Program-made: the position numbers and the translations under genes
Assembly (NCBI RefSeq): GCF_014268655.2
Contig: NZ_JABWQX020000001.1
Coordinates: 3,564,001 to 3,628,000 of the forward strand
Length of the DNA stretch: 64,000 bases
Source: Pseudomonas marvdashtae
GTDB lineage: Bacteria; Pseudomonadota; Gammaproteobacteria; Pseudomonadales; Pseudomonadaceae
Reading direction: 5' to 3'
Notes under the pieces: model-generated
Told to the model about the DNA's origin: nothing
What the model saw: only the letters and a program-made list of their open reading frames with translations
Database searches by the model: none
In this document: piece by piece, positions 1-8,563 of the stretch
Position numbering within the stretch: the first letter of the stretch is position 1
Layout of the letters: each line of letters begins with the position of its first letter

Positions 1-413
1 ACCAGGTCACCGTCGAGGATGCCGTCCTCGATCATCGAATCGCCCTGGACCCGCAACAGATAATCCGGCGCCTTGGTGAAAATCGCCGGGTCCAGCAGCA
101 GGCGGCTGTGAACCTCGGCGTCGGCACCAATCGGCAGCCCGGCAGCCACCCGCCCCAGCACCGGCACGTCCAGCAACTCGGGCCGTGGCGGCTGGTTCAG
201 CAGCCGAATGCCTCGGGCCTGGTGCGCATTGACCTCGATGAAACCGGCCTCGGTCAACGCCAGCACATGCTTGCGCGCCACGCTGCGAGAGGCGAAACCA
301 AACGCCTCGCTGATTTCAGCAAGGCTCGGAGACTGGCCCTGCTCGGCGATGCGTTCGCGGATAAAGGTCAGGATAGCGGTGCGGCGAGGAGTGAGAGTCG
401 TCATGGAGTACAT
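1..413 (-). CDS. lexA2: LexA-type SOS repressor, second copy (3' end lies outside the window)
   Basis: This is the N-terminal part of a LexA-like repressor: a winged-helix DNA-binding domain (RTAILTFIRERI, SLAEISEAFGF, a recognition helix with SRSVARKH) followed by the start of the S24 autoprotease domain, including the serine motif QGDSMIEDGILDGD. The ATG at 413 has AGGAG five bases upstream; an in-frame ATG at 404 lacks such spacing. The sequence differs from the usual lexA1 of pseudomonads and resembles the lexA2 that heads the lexA2-imuA-imuB-dnaE2 mutagenesis cassette. That cassette would lie beyond base 1, so its presence is inferred. A GTAC-N4-GTAC palindrome covers the start, which suggests autoregulation. 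Confidence 0.88.
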   Translation of the reverse strand, partial: MYSMTTLTPRRTAILTFIRERIAEQGQSPSLAEISEAFGFASRSVARKHVLALTEAGFIEVNAHQARGIRLLNQPPRPELLDVPVLGRVAAGLPIGADAEVHSRLLLDPAIFTKAPDYLLRVQGDSMIEDGILDGDL

Positions 414-419
414 TTGTAC
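408..419. promoter_or_regulatory. Candidate LexA2 operator over the lexA2 start codon
   Basis: The 12-base palindrome GTACATTTGTAC includes the last bases of the ribosome-binding region and the ATG at 413. LexA2 of P. putida is known to recognise GTAC-N4-GTGC-type sites rather than the E. coli-type CTGT-N8-ACAG box, so the site fits autoregulation by the gene product. No E. coli-type SOS box is visible in the upstream 150 bases. Confidence 0.65.
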
Positions 420-574
420 TCCTGTCGGTTTTTTCTGACAAGCGCCGCCAGTCAGTTCACAGGTTGGCTGCGCTTGTGATTGTGCCGAGGGAGCTTGCTC
501 TCATGGAACAAATTGCAACCATCTGATTTTTAAGGTTGAAAATACATACTGATCGTTCAGACATAACCTTAGAG

Positions 575-1459
575 TCAGGGCAACAGCAGCCCCTGCTCAC
601 GCTCGCACAATTGCACCGCGTAATCCCACAACACGCGCAATCGGACGGATTTGTGCAGCTCGCGGCGGGTACTGATCCAGTAGCTGCGGCAGATGCTTTC
701 GTCCGGCAGCAAAGGCACCAGCGTCGGATCGCTGCTGGCCATGTAGCACGGCAGCACGGCGATCCCAAGGCCCGAACGCGCGGCCTGCTGCTGGGCGATG
801 ACACTGGTGCTGTGGAAGACGACTCGGGGCTTGCGGCAAAAGCTGTTGAGGAACATCAATTCCTGGCTGAACAGCAGGTCGTCGACGTAGCCGATCCAGG
901 CGTGACGGGCCAGATCCTCGCGGCTGCGCAACGGCGGCGAGCGGTCCAGGTAGGCCTGGCTGGCATACAGGGCCAGGCGGTAATCGGTGAGTTTTCGCGT
1001 CACCAGCAGGTCGGCCGCCGGGCGTTCGAGATGAATACTGATTTCCGCCTCGCGGTTGAGGATGCTGACGAACCGCGGCACCGCCACCAGCTCAACCTCC
1101 AACCCCGGATAACGTTCGAACAACCCGTTCATGCGACTGGCCAGGAACATGATGCCCAGCCCTTCTGTAACGCCGAGGCGGATCTTGCCCAAGGGCGCGC
1201 TGGATTGGGTGATGTCCTCCTGGGCCAGCAGCGCGACATTTTCCATGGCCTCGGCATGCTTGAGCAGTGCTTCACCCGCTGGGGTCAGCTCATAGCCCTG
1301 GGCGTGCTGGACAAACAACGCCGTGCCGAGACTTTTCTCAATGGCCTCGATGTGCCGCGCCACCGTGGCATGGGTGGTGTTGAGCCGTCGCGCGGCGGTC
1401 AACAAGCGGCCGCTGCGTTGCAGTTCCAGGAAGTAGCGCAGGTCATTCCAATCGAACAT
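575..1459 (-). CDS. LysR-family transcriptional regulator
   Basis: A 294-residue LysR-type regulator. The N-terminal helix-turn-helix covers about residues 2-60 (FDWNDLRYFLEL, LLTAARRLNTTHATVARHI), followed by a substrate-binding domain with the typical GKIRLGVTEGLG opening at about residue 90. The ATG at 1459 has an AGGAAGG element just upstream; an upstream extension to 1552 has no such signal and would exceed the family length. The gene is divergent from the GMC oxidoreductase gene at 1592, the usual layout for a LysR protein controlling its neighbour. The ligand cannot be told from the sequence. Confidence 0.9.
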   Translation of the reverse strand: MFDWNDLRYFLELQRSGRLLTAARRLNTTHATVARHIEAIEKSLGTALFVQHAQGYELTPAGEALLKHAEAMENVALLAQEDITQSSAPLGKIRLGVTEGLGIMFLASRMNGLFERYPGLEVELVAVPRFVSILNREAEISIHLERPAADLLVTRKLTDYRLALYASQAYLDRSPPLRSREDLARHAWIGYVDDLLFSQELMFLNSFCRKPRVVFHSTSVIAQQQAARSGLGIAVLPCYMASSDPTLVPLLPDESICRSYWISTRRELHKSVRLRVLWDYAVQLCEREQGLLLP

Positions 1460-1520
1460 GAGCCTTCCTTGCAAACGCCTGAAAGTGAGGGGCTGTTTAT
1501 AAACGCACAGCCGCTGCGCA

Positions 1521-1551
1521 AAAACTAACATTCTTTTGACGAAAACTAACA
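1521..1551. promoter_or_regulatory. Direct repeat in the LysR/GMC divergent promoter region
   Basis: AAAACTAACA occurs at 1521-1530 and again at 1542-1551, exactly 21 bases apart (two helical turns), in the 132-base gap between the divergent LysR and GMC oxidoreductase genes. Position and phasing fit a regulator-binding region, although classical LysR sites are T-N11-A palindromes. Binding is inferred only. Confidence 0.4.
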
Positions 1552-1591
1552 ACTAGGATGAGTCCCACAAGAACAAAAAATGAGGTCGCGA

Positions 1592-3235
1592 ATGCAACCT
1601 GTCGTCGATGAATACGATTACGTGGTCGTGGGCGCCGGCCCCGCTGGATGCCTTCTGGCCAACCGGCTTTCGGCCAATCCGCAACACCGGGTGCTGCTGC
1701 TCGAAGCCGGTGGCCGTGACAATTACCCCTGGATTCATATCCCGGTCGGCTACCTGTTCTGCATCGGTAACCCGCGCACCGACTGGTGCTTCAAGACCGA
1801 AGCACAACCGGGCCTGCAAGGGCGCGCGCTGAGCTATCCGCGCGGCAAGGTGTTGGGCGGCTGCTCGTCGATCAACGGCATGATCTACATGCGCGGCCAG
1901 GCCGCGGACTACGACGGCTGGGCCGCCGAGGGTAATCCCGGCTGGGCCTGGAAAGACGTGTTGCCGCTGTTCAGACAGAGCGAAAACCACTTCGCGGGAG
2001 ACTCCGATTTTCATGGCGTGAACGGGGAATGGCGAGTCGAACGCCAGCGCCTGTCATGGCCGATTCTCGACGCCTTCCGCACCGCTGCCGAGCAGAGCGG
2101 CATCCCCAGCGTCGACGATTTCAACGGTGGCGACAACGAAGGCTGTGGCTACTTCCAGGTCAACCAGAAAGCCGGGGTGCGCTGGAACGCCGCCAAGGCC
2201 TTTCTCAAACCGATTCGCAACCGCCCCAACCTGACGATATTGACCGAGGTCGAGGTCGATCGCGTGTTGTTGCGTGACGACCGCGCCCATGCCGTCAGCG
2301 CCCGCTGGCAAGGCAAAAACATGACGTTCAAGGCCCGCAAGGAAATCGTCCTGTGCGCCGGTGCCGTTGGTTCGCCGGGCATCTTGCAGCGCTCTGGGAT
2401 CGGCCCGCGCAGCCTGTTGCAGCGCCTGGGCATCGGCGTGGTCCACGAGTTGCCCGGCGTTGGCGGCAACTTGCAGGATCATTTGCAGTTGCGGCTGATC
2501 TACCAGTTGGAAAACGCCCGCACGCTTAACCAGATCGCCGGCACGCTGTGGGGCAAGATGGGCATGGGCTTGCGCTACCTGTACGACCGCAGCGGCCCGT
2601 TGTCCATGGCCCCGAGCCAACTCGGCGCGTTCGCCCGCTCGGGCCCGGAACAGACCTCGGCCAACCTTGAGTACCACGTACAACCGTTGTCCCTGGAGCG
2701 CTTCGGCGAACCATTGCACAGCTTTGCGGCGTTCACCGCATCGGTCTGCGATCTGCGCCCGATGAGCCGCGGTCGCGTAGACGTCCGCTCAGCCGATCCC
2801 CATGACGCGCCGTTGATCCAGCCCAATTACCTGAGCCATCCCGAAGACCTGCGGGTCGCCGCCGACGCCATCCGCCTGACCCGACGCATCGTCGCCTCCC
2901 CGGCCCTGGGCGCCTTCAAGCCGGTGGAATACCTGCCCGGCCCCAGCCTGCAAACCGAAGAAGAATTGCACCAGGCCGCCGCGCGCATCGGCACGACGAT
3001 TTTCCATCCGGTGGGCACTTGCCGCATGGGCCCGGACGCCGACGCCGTGGTGGATGCGCAATTGCGCGTGCATGGCATCAAGGGCCTGCGCATCGCCGAC
3101 GCATCGATCATGCCGCACATCATCTCGGGCAACACCTGCTCGCCGACGCTGATGATTGCCGAGAAGGCGGCGCAGATGATGCTAGCGCCAGCGATCACCA
3201 GCATCACGACACAAAAGCAGCCCGCCACGGTCTGA
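1592..3235 (+). CDS. GMC-family FAD-dependent oxidoreductase (choline/alcohol dehydrogenase-like)
   Basis: A 547-residue GMC oxidoreductase. The FAD dinucleotide fold is at the N-terminus (VVVGAGPAGCLLA, residues 11-23), GMC signature 1 lies near residues 82-95 (RGKVLGGCSSINGMIYMRG), and the catalytic histidine motif HPVGTCRMG lies near residue 473. Members oxidise alcohols or aldehydes; the substrate here is unknown. The ATG at 1592 is preceded by GAGG with a seven-base spacer and preferred over the ATG at 1580. No signal peptide is seen. It is followed by an MHS-type transporter gene that may import the substrate, with the divergent LysR gene as probable regulator. Confidence 0.93.
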   Translation: MQPVVDEYDYVVVGAGPAGCLLANRLSANPQHRVLLLEAGGRDNYPWIHIPVGYLFCIGNPRTDWCFKTEAQPGLQGRALSYPRGKVLGGCSSINGMIYMRGQAADYDGWAAEGNPGWAWKDVLPLFRQSENHFAGDSDFHGVNGEWRVERQRLSWPILDAFRTAAEQSGIPSVDDFNGGDNEGCGYFQVNQKAGVRWNAAKAFLKPIRNRPNLTILTEVEVDRVLLRDDRAHAVSARWQGKNMTFKARKEIVLCAGAVGSPGILQRSGIGPRSLLQRLGIGVVHELPGVGGNLQDHLQLRLIYQLENARTLNQIAGTLWGKMGMGLRYLYDRSGPLSMAPSQLGAFARSGPEQTSANLEYHVQPLSLERFGEPLHSFAAFTASVCDLRPMSRGRVDVRSADPHDAPLIQPNYLSHPEDLRVAADAIRLTRRIVASPALGAFKPVEYLPGPSLQTEEELHQAAARIGTTIFHPVGTCRMGPDADAVVDAQLRVHGIKGLRIADASIMPHIISGNTCSPTLMIAEKAAQMMLAPAITSITTQKQPATV

Positions 3236-3359
3236 AAAACACCAAGAGCCCCCGTGGCGAGGGAACAAATGTAAACCAAGGAAAATGCGTCAAGTCAGGA
3301 GACGCCCCACCCGGCGTTGCAGTGGAACAACAAAAACAATCACTGTGAGGGATACCGCT

Positions 3360-4982
3360 ATGTCTGAGCATGTTCAGCCCCTGGAAGCCACGCGCAGCGC
3401 CGGCACCAGTCAGGAAACGCAGAAAGTCATCTTCGCCTCGTCCCTGGGGACGGTGTTCGAGTGGTACGACTTTTTTCTCTACGGCGCCCTGGCGGCGGTG
3501 ATCAGCAAGCAGTTCTTTGCCGGGGTGAACGACACCACGGCGTTCATTTTTGCCTTGATGGCCTTCGCCGCCGGCTTCATCGTGCGTCCGTTCGGCGCCT
3601 TGGTGTTTGGTCGATTGGGCGACATGATCGGGCGCAAATACACCTTCCTGGCGACCATCGTGCTGATGGGCCTGGCCACGTTCTGCGTCGGCCTGCTGCC
3701 CAACTACGCCAGCATCGGCATCGCCGCACCGATCATCCTGGTGGTGTTGCGCATGCTCCAGGGCCTGGCCTTGGGCGGGGAGTACGGCGGCGCGGCCACC
3801 TATGTCGCCGAGCACGCGCCGATGGGCAAACGTGGTTTCCACACCAGTTGGATTCAGTCCACCGCCACCCTGGGGCTGTTGCTTTCGCTGTTGGTGGTGC
3901 TGGGGTGCCGTTACTTTACCGGTGACCAGTTCGAAGTCTGGGGCTGGCGCATTCCGTTCCTGCTGTCGATCCTGCTGCTGGGCATTTCCACCTGGATCCG
4001 CCTGAGCCTGCACGAATCGCCAGCGTTCTTGAAAATGAAAGAAGAAGGCAAGTGCTGCAAGGCGCCGATCCGCGAATCGTTCGGCAAATGGGAGAACCTG
4101 AAAGTGGTGCTGATCGCCCTGTTCAGCATCAACGCCGGGCAAGCGGTGACCTTCTATGCCGCGCAATTCTATGTGCTGTTTTTCCTCACCCAATTCCTCA
4201 AGATGGACCCGGCACTCGCCAATAGCCTGCTGATCGTCAGCGTCATCATCGGCGCACCGTTCTTCATCTTCTTTGGCTGGCTGTCGGACAAAGTCGGACG
4301 CAAGCCGGTCCTGATGATCGGCCTGCTGCTGGCGACGGCGTTGTACTTTCCGATCTTCAAGACGCTTGCGCATTACGCCAACCCGGCCATCGACCTGGCA
4401 AGCCGCCAGGCACCGATCACCGTGGTCGCCGATCCGGCCACCTGTACCTTCCAGTTCGACCCGGTGGGCAAGGCGCGTTTCGACAGCCCCTGCGACAAGG
4501 TCAAGACCTTCCTGGTCAAGCAGGGCCTGCCCTACAGCAGCGTCGCGGCGCCTGCCGGCAGCACCGTGCAAGTCAGCGTCGGTGACGTGAAACTCGAAGG
4601 CTACGACGAGGCCGCCCTGCGCGGCGCGGTGACGCTGGCGGGCTACCCGCAACAGGCCGACGCCCAGCAGATCAATCGGCCGATGATCGTCGCACTGATC
4701 GTCGCGCTGATCATCATCTCGGCGATGTGCTACGGCCCGCTGGCGGCGCTGATGGTGGAGCTGTTCCCGACCCGCATCCGCTACACCTCGATGTCCCTTC
4801 CATACCACATTGGCAATGGCTGGTTCGGCGGCTTCCTGCCCACCGTGTCGTTCGCGCTGGTGGTCTATACCGGGGATATTTTCTATGGGCTGTGGTACCC
4901 GGTGGTGATCACTGGCGTGAGCCTGGTGGTGGGGATGATTTGCCTGCGGGAAACCAGGCACGTGGATTTGGATACCAACTGA
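3360..4982 (+). CDS. MFS transporter, metabolite:H+ symporter (MHS) type
   Basis: A 540-residue major facilitator with about 12 membrane segments. The segment near residues 25-45 (FEWYDFFLYGALA) is typical of the MHS subfamily, as are the loop motif GRLGDMIGRK near residue 83 and GWLSDKVGRKP near residue 305. A hydrophilic insert of about 100 residues (roughly 340-440) interrupts the C-terminal half and carries two cysteines (about 362 and 378). The start at 3360 has GAGG nine bases upstream. It lies 124 bases after the GMC oxidoreductase gene, so joint transport and oxidation of one organic substrate is a reasonable inference; the substrate is unknown. Confidence 0.92.
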   Translation: MSEHVQPLEATRSAGTSQETQKVIFASSLGTVFEWYDFFLYGALAAVISKQFFAGVNDTTAFIFALMAFAAGFIVRPFGALVFGRLGDMIGRKYTFLATIVLMGLATFCVGLLPNYASIGIAAPIILVVLRMLQGLALGGEYGGAATYVAEHAPMGKRGFHTSWIQSTATLGLLLSLLVVLGCRYFTGDQFEVWGWRIPFLLSILLLGISTWIRLSLHESPAFLKMKEEGKCCKAPIRESFGKWENLKVVLIALFSINAGQAVTFYAAQFYVLFFLTQFLKMDPALANSLLIVSVIIGAPFFIFFGWLSDKVGRKPVLMIGLLLATALYFPIFKTLAHYANPAIDLASRQAPITVVADPATCTFQFDPVGKARFDSPCDKVKTFLVKQGLPYSSVAAPAGSTVQVSVGDVKLEGYDEAALRGAVTLAGYPQQADAQQINRPMIVALIVALIIISAMCYGPLAALMVELFPTRIRYTSMSLPYHIGNGWFGGFLPTVSFALVVYTGDIFYGLWYPVVITGVSLVVGMICLRETRHVDLDTN

Positions 4983-4991
4983 AACCCGAGT

Positions 4992-5026
4992 ATGGCGAGG
5001 GAGCAGATGCCCCTCGCCATGGTTTT
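4992..5026. terminator. Stem-loop between convergent genes
   Basis: ATGGCGAGGG at 4992-5001 pairs perfectly with CCCTCGCCAT at 5011-5020 around a nine-base loop and is followed by GGTTTT. It lies between the convergent transporter and TonB-receptor genes and is a probable terminator of the plus-strand unit. The stem shares the GGCGAGGG core of the P. fluorescens extragenic palindromes found elsewhere in the window. Confidence 0.6.
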
Positions 5027-7503
5027 CAGAAGCGCGCCTTCACCGTCGCGGTGAAATTGCGCGGCTCACCGTAATAGTTACCGAAGCCCTCGGTCCCGAT
5101 GGTGGTGTAGTAGCGCTTGTCGAACAGGTTGTTGCCATTGAGTGCCACGGACCAGGTGTCATCGATGCGATAACCGATACGACCGTTCCACACCGCATAA
5201 CCGGCCTGGGTGATCTTTTCACCGCTCACCGGCGATACACGGAAATTATCGCTCTGCGCGTTGACCCCGGCGCCGACATTGAAGCGCTCGAAGGCCCCGC
5301 CCAAGGCATAATCGCCCCACAGGCGCAGCACATGACGCGGCACATAGCTGTTGAACGAACCGCCATTGAGGCTGGTGTCGATGTCTTCCAGGGTCTTGGT
5401 CTGGGTGTAGGTATAACCGGCGAGCAGTTGCAGTCGCTCGATGACTTCGCCGCTGATCTCGGCTTCGAAACCCTGGGCGCGAACCTTGCCGGCGTTCTCG
5501 TAGCAATAGCCATCCGATGAGGCGCAGGTCGAGTTGAAATCCGTCTGGGCCTGGTCCTTCTGCACGGTGCGGAACAGGTTGAAGGCCGTGTTCAAGCGCC
5601 CTTGGAACCATTCTCCCTTTATCCCCAGTTCATAACTTTCACCTACCAGTGGCTTGAGCGCCGAGCCACTTTGCGAGCGGTAGTTGCCTTGGGGCGTGAA
5701 GATGTCCGAGTAACTGGCGTAGGCCGTCAGGTTTTCGTTGAGGTCCAGCAACACGCCGGCAAAGGGCGTGACCTGGCCGGTCTCGGTGCTCCTGGCGTGT
5801 TCCGTACCGCCCGTGAGAAACACCGAGTCGCTCTTGGAGCTGTACCAGCTCACCCGGCTGCCCACGACGAAGGTCAACGGGTCCGCCAACTTCAGGCGCA
5901 GGGTCGAATACACGCCCTGCTGCTCGGTGACGGTTTTGACCGGTCCGCCGCGAGTCGAATTTTCAATGAAGTAACTGTCGTCCGGTTCCGGGATGTGCCG
6001 GTCCGGATCGAATACGTTCTGCTTCTGCGGCAACAAGGCGACCGAGTAGAAATCGTCCTTGTCCGAACGACTGGCGTTGACGCCGAGAATCAATTCATGT
6101 CGCTGACCGAGGGCTTGGAAGGTGCCGTCCAGATAGGCGTCCAGACCGTAGTCGACCTGATCGTAGTCGTACATGCTGCCAAGCAGGTTGGTGGTGGAGG
6201 CGCCGGGCGCCACCGAACCTGATGCGAACGCATATTTGATGTCCTGGGTATTTTTCGTATAGACACCTGCGACCTTCACCGCCCAGTCGTCGTTGAGCGA
6301 ATGCCGCAGGTCACCAAAGACCGTGGTCCGCTGACTGCGCCAGGTATTCCACGACGGGTCCAGGCAGGTGGAACGGCTGAGCTTGAGATCACTGCCATCG
6401 CGGTAGCGCGCAAGGCCGCCCCAGCACGGGCTCGCGTCGACGTCCTCATAGGCCACGCCCAGGCCGAGCGTGGTGTCGGACGTCAAGTCGACGTCCAGGG
6501 CACCGTAGTAGACCTGATCCTTGCGTTGGGCATCGTCGTAGAAATAACGCCGGCTCTGTTCGGCAATCACCGCCCTGCCCCGTACAGTGCCGGCGTCGTT
6601 CAGCGGACCGCCGGTATCGACTTGCCCGCGGTAGTTGTTCCAAGTGCCACCCGAGAGGCTGAGTTCAGTCTGGGGCGTGGCCTGGCCGCGCTTGCGAACA
6701 AAATTGACGCCCCCCGAAGTACCGCCGGAGCCCTTCATCATCCCGGCCGCACCGCGCAGGACTTCAACGCGGTCGTAGTAGGCCATGTCACTGCTGAAGC
6801 TGTCGGCCTGGACATAGCTGTTGCCCATGTCCAGCGGAACACCGTCGTACTGGTATTGGCCCGACATCCGGAACCCGCGGGAATAGAAATATTTGCCGCC
6901 CATCGTCGAGTCGTAGACGGTAATGCCAGGCGTTTTCTCCATCACCTGATCGATGGTGTTCAGGTTCTGGTCGTCGAGCATCTTGCGGGTAATCACCGTG
7001 ACCGACTGCGGCGTTTCGCGTAGCGAGTGTTCACCTTTGCCAATGGTGACCGCCCCGGTGGTGTAGGAGCCGCTGTTCTCCGTGGTTGCCGTGAGCAACT
7101 GTCCGTCGATGGTGGTGGTGCCCAGTTCCATGGCCGAACCGCGCGAGGGTGCGGCACGAAGCCGATAGGTCCCGTTGGCCTGGGGTTCGGCTTGCAGGCC
7201 GCTGTCGTCCAGGATGCGAGCGAAGCCCTCGTCCACGCCAAAAAAGCCGTTCAGGCCGCGCGACTGCAAGCCCCGCAGCTGTGCGGCATCGAACGAAATG
7301 GCGACACCGGCCTGGCTGGAGAAACGCGTCAGCACATCGACGAGCGAGCCCGCGCCAATATCGTAAGCCTGCACCGCGCGTTGCTGCGCCGGGGCCTCTG
7401 GAACGGGATTGGCTGACGCCTCCCAGGCACAGGAAGACGTAGCAGCCAATAAACCGATTTTCATTGCAATCGCCAGACGACCTGGCGTGTTCACGCAAGA
7501 CAT
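5026..7503 (-). CDS. TonB-dependent ferric-siderophore receptor with N-terminal signalling domain
   Basis: An 825-residue outer-membrane receptor of the FpvA/FoxA type. A signal peptide (about residues 1-30, ending near ASANP) is followed by an STN signalling domain (about 40-115: YDIGAGSLVDVLTRFSSQAG), a plug domain (SLRETPQSVTVITRKMLDD, then VEVLRGAAGMMKGSG) and a 22-strand barrel ending in the terminal phenylalanine of KARF. The ATG at 7503 has GGAGGGG upstream, which decides it over an earlier ATG at 7593. The STN domain and the adjacent fecI and fecR genes mark a cell-surface signalling system: the loaded receptor signals through FecR to release the sigma factor. The siderophore is not identifiable, but a hydroxamate or pyoverdine-type ligand is usual. 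Confidence 0.94.
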   Translation of the reverse strand: MSCVNTPGRLAIAMKIGLLAATSSCAWEASANPVPEAPAQQRAVQAYDIGAGSLVDVLTRFSSQAGVAISFDAAQLRGLQSRGLNGFFGVDEGFARILDDSGLQAEPQANGTYRLRAAPSRGSAMELGTTTIDGQLLTATTENSGSYTTGAVTIGKGEHSLRETPQSVTVITRKMLDDQNLNTIDQVMEKTPGITVYDSTMGGKYFYSRGFRMSGQYQYDGVPLDMGNSYVQADSFSSDMAYYDRVEVLRGAAGMMKGSGGTSGGVNFVRKRGQATPQTELSLSGGTWNNYRGQVDTGGPLNDAGTVRGRAVIAEQSRRYFYDDAQRKDQVYYGALDVDLTSDTTLGLGVAYEDVDASPCWGGLARYRDGSDLKLSRSTCLDPSWNTWRSQRTTVFGDLRHSLNDDWAVKVAGVYTKNTQDIKYAFASGSVAPGASTTNLLGSMYDYDQVDYGLDAYLDGTFQALGQRHELILGVNASRSDKDDFYSVALLPQKQNVFDPDRHIPEPDDSYFIENSTRGGPVKTVTEQQGVYSTLRLKLADPLTFVVGSRVSWYSSKSDSVFLTGGTEHARSTETGQVTPFAGVLLDLNENLTAYASYSDIFTPQGNYRSQSGSALKPLVGESYELGIKGEWFQGRLNTAFNLFRTVQKDQAQTDFNSTCASSDGYCYENAGKVRAQGFEAEISGEVIERLQLLAGYTYTQTKTLEDIDTSLNGGSFNSYVPRHVLRLWGDYALGGAFERFNVGAGVNAQSDNFRVSPVSGEKITQAGYAVWNGRIGYRIDDTWSVALNGNNLFDKRYYTTIGTEGFGNYYGEPRNFTATVKARF

Positions 7504-7603
7504 GCGTCCCCTCCCCCAAACAATCAAGAAACTCACTGAGGGATGAGCCGAACCATGCCGATGAAAAGTGCAAAAGTTTTTTAATTGCATCAACGCGTGC
7601 GCG

Positions 7604-8563
7604 TCAGCCTCGTTCGCCGCGAGACACCTGGACCCAGAATCGGCTGTATCGCGTCACTCGCAACGAAAAGCCGGTTTCCAGGGCCGCCAGGGCAAGGTCG
7701 GTATTGTCGATGGGGAAAACACCTGAGACTTTCAAGTCGCCGATAGCCGGGTCACAACGCAGTATTCCCAGGCGATAGCGTGAAAGCTCCGTGAGTAACG
7801 CCGCCAGCGGCCGGTCAATGGCGATGACGCTGCCTTGCTGCCAGGCACCGACCGATACGTCATTGGCCCGCAGCGTACCGAGCGATTGGCGGTCGAAGCC
7901 TAGCTGTCTGCCAGCGTCGACTCGGACTGCCGGCCCGCCACCGAGCAGCCTGACCTCCACCGCCTTTTCAAGTACCGAGACCTCCCCGCCCTGACTGTTA
8001 GCGCGCACGATAAAGCGTGTTCCCAAGGCAAGCACTTCGGCTTGGTCGGTGAACACCTTGAATGGACGCTGCGAGGGATCAGCCGCAGTCGTCACGATGA
8101 TTTCGCCCCACAGCAGCTTCAAGATCCGTTGTTGTCCGTCGAAACGAACGTCGACCGATGTATTGGTATTGAGCAACACCCTGCTGCCGTCCGCCAACCG
8201 GACCTCCCGCCGCTCGCCGACGCCCGTGCGGACGTCGCAAAGCAGGTTCTGCGCGGTCTCGCTGCGCCAACTCAACCAGCCCAGGCAGCCTGCGGAGGTC
8301 AGCAACAAGGCGCTTCGCAGCACCTGCCGACGGGATCGGCCGGGGCTGGTGCTCAAGGTCGGGGCGGCCAATGCACCTGGCACGCTGGACATTTGCTCGG
8401 AGACCGCCGCCACGCGCTGCCACGCTTGGTCATTCAAGGCGTCCGCAGCCAGCCAGGCGCGCCATCCCGCCCGTTCCGCGTCCGTCGTGATGCCGGAATG
8501 AAGCCGGGCGTACCATTGCGCCGCCACACGAATGGCCTGCAATTGCTCGGGCGACAGGCTCAT
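7604..8563 (-). CDS. fecR: FecR-family anti-sigma/sigma regulator
   Basis: A 319-residue inner-membrane regulator. It has an N-terminal cytoplasmic DUF4880-type domain (QWYARLHSG, WLAADALNDQAWQRV, residues 14-46), one membrane segment near residues 84-102 and a periplasmic FecR domain (VGERREVRLADGSRVLLNT, from about residue 116). It holds the FecI-type sigma factor and relays the signal from the STN domain of the receptor downstream. Its ATG overlaps the stop of fecI by four bases (ATGA), indicating translational coupling. The receptor gene follows 100 bases later and is likely driven by its own sigma-dependent promoter. Confidence 0.93.
   Translation of the reverse strand: MSLSPEQLQAIRVAAQWYARLHSGITTDAERAGWRAWLAADALNDQAWQRVAAVSEQMSSVPGALAAPTLSTSPGRSRRQVLRSALLLTSAGCLGWLSWRSETAQNLLCDVRTGVGERREVRLADGSRVLLNTNTSVDVRFDGQQRILKLLWGEIIVTTAADPSQRPFKVFTDQAEVLALGTRFIVRANSQGGEVSVLEKAVEVRLLGGGPAVRVDAGRQLGFDRQSLGTLRANDVSVGAWQQGSVIAIDRPLAALLTELSRYRLGILRCDPAIGDLKVSGVFPIDNTDLALAALETGFSLRVTRYSRFWVQVSRGERG

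Noticed and set aside
3204..4961. A 585-residue minus-strand frame opposite the MHS transporter
   Set aside because: His/Gln-rich antisense composition typical of GC-rich shadow frames; the plus frame has transporter motifs.
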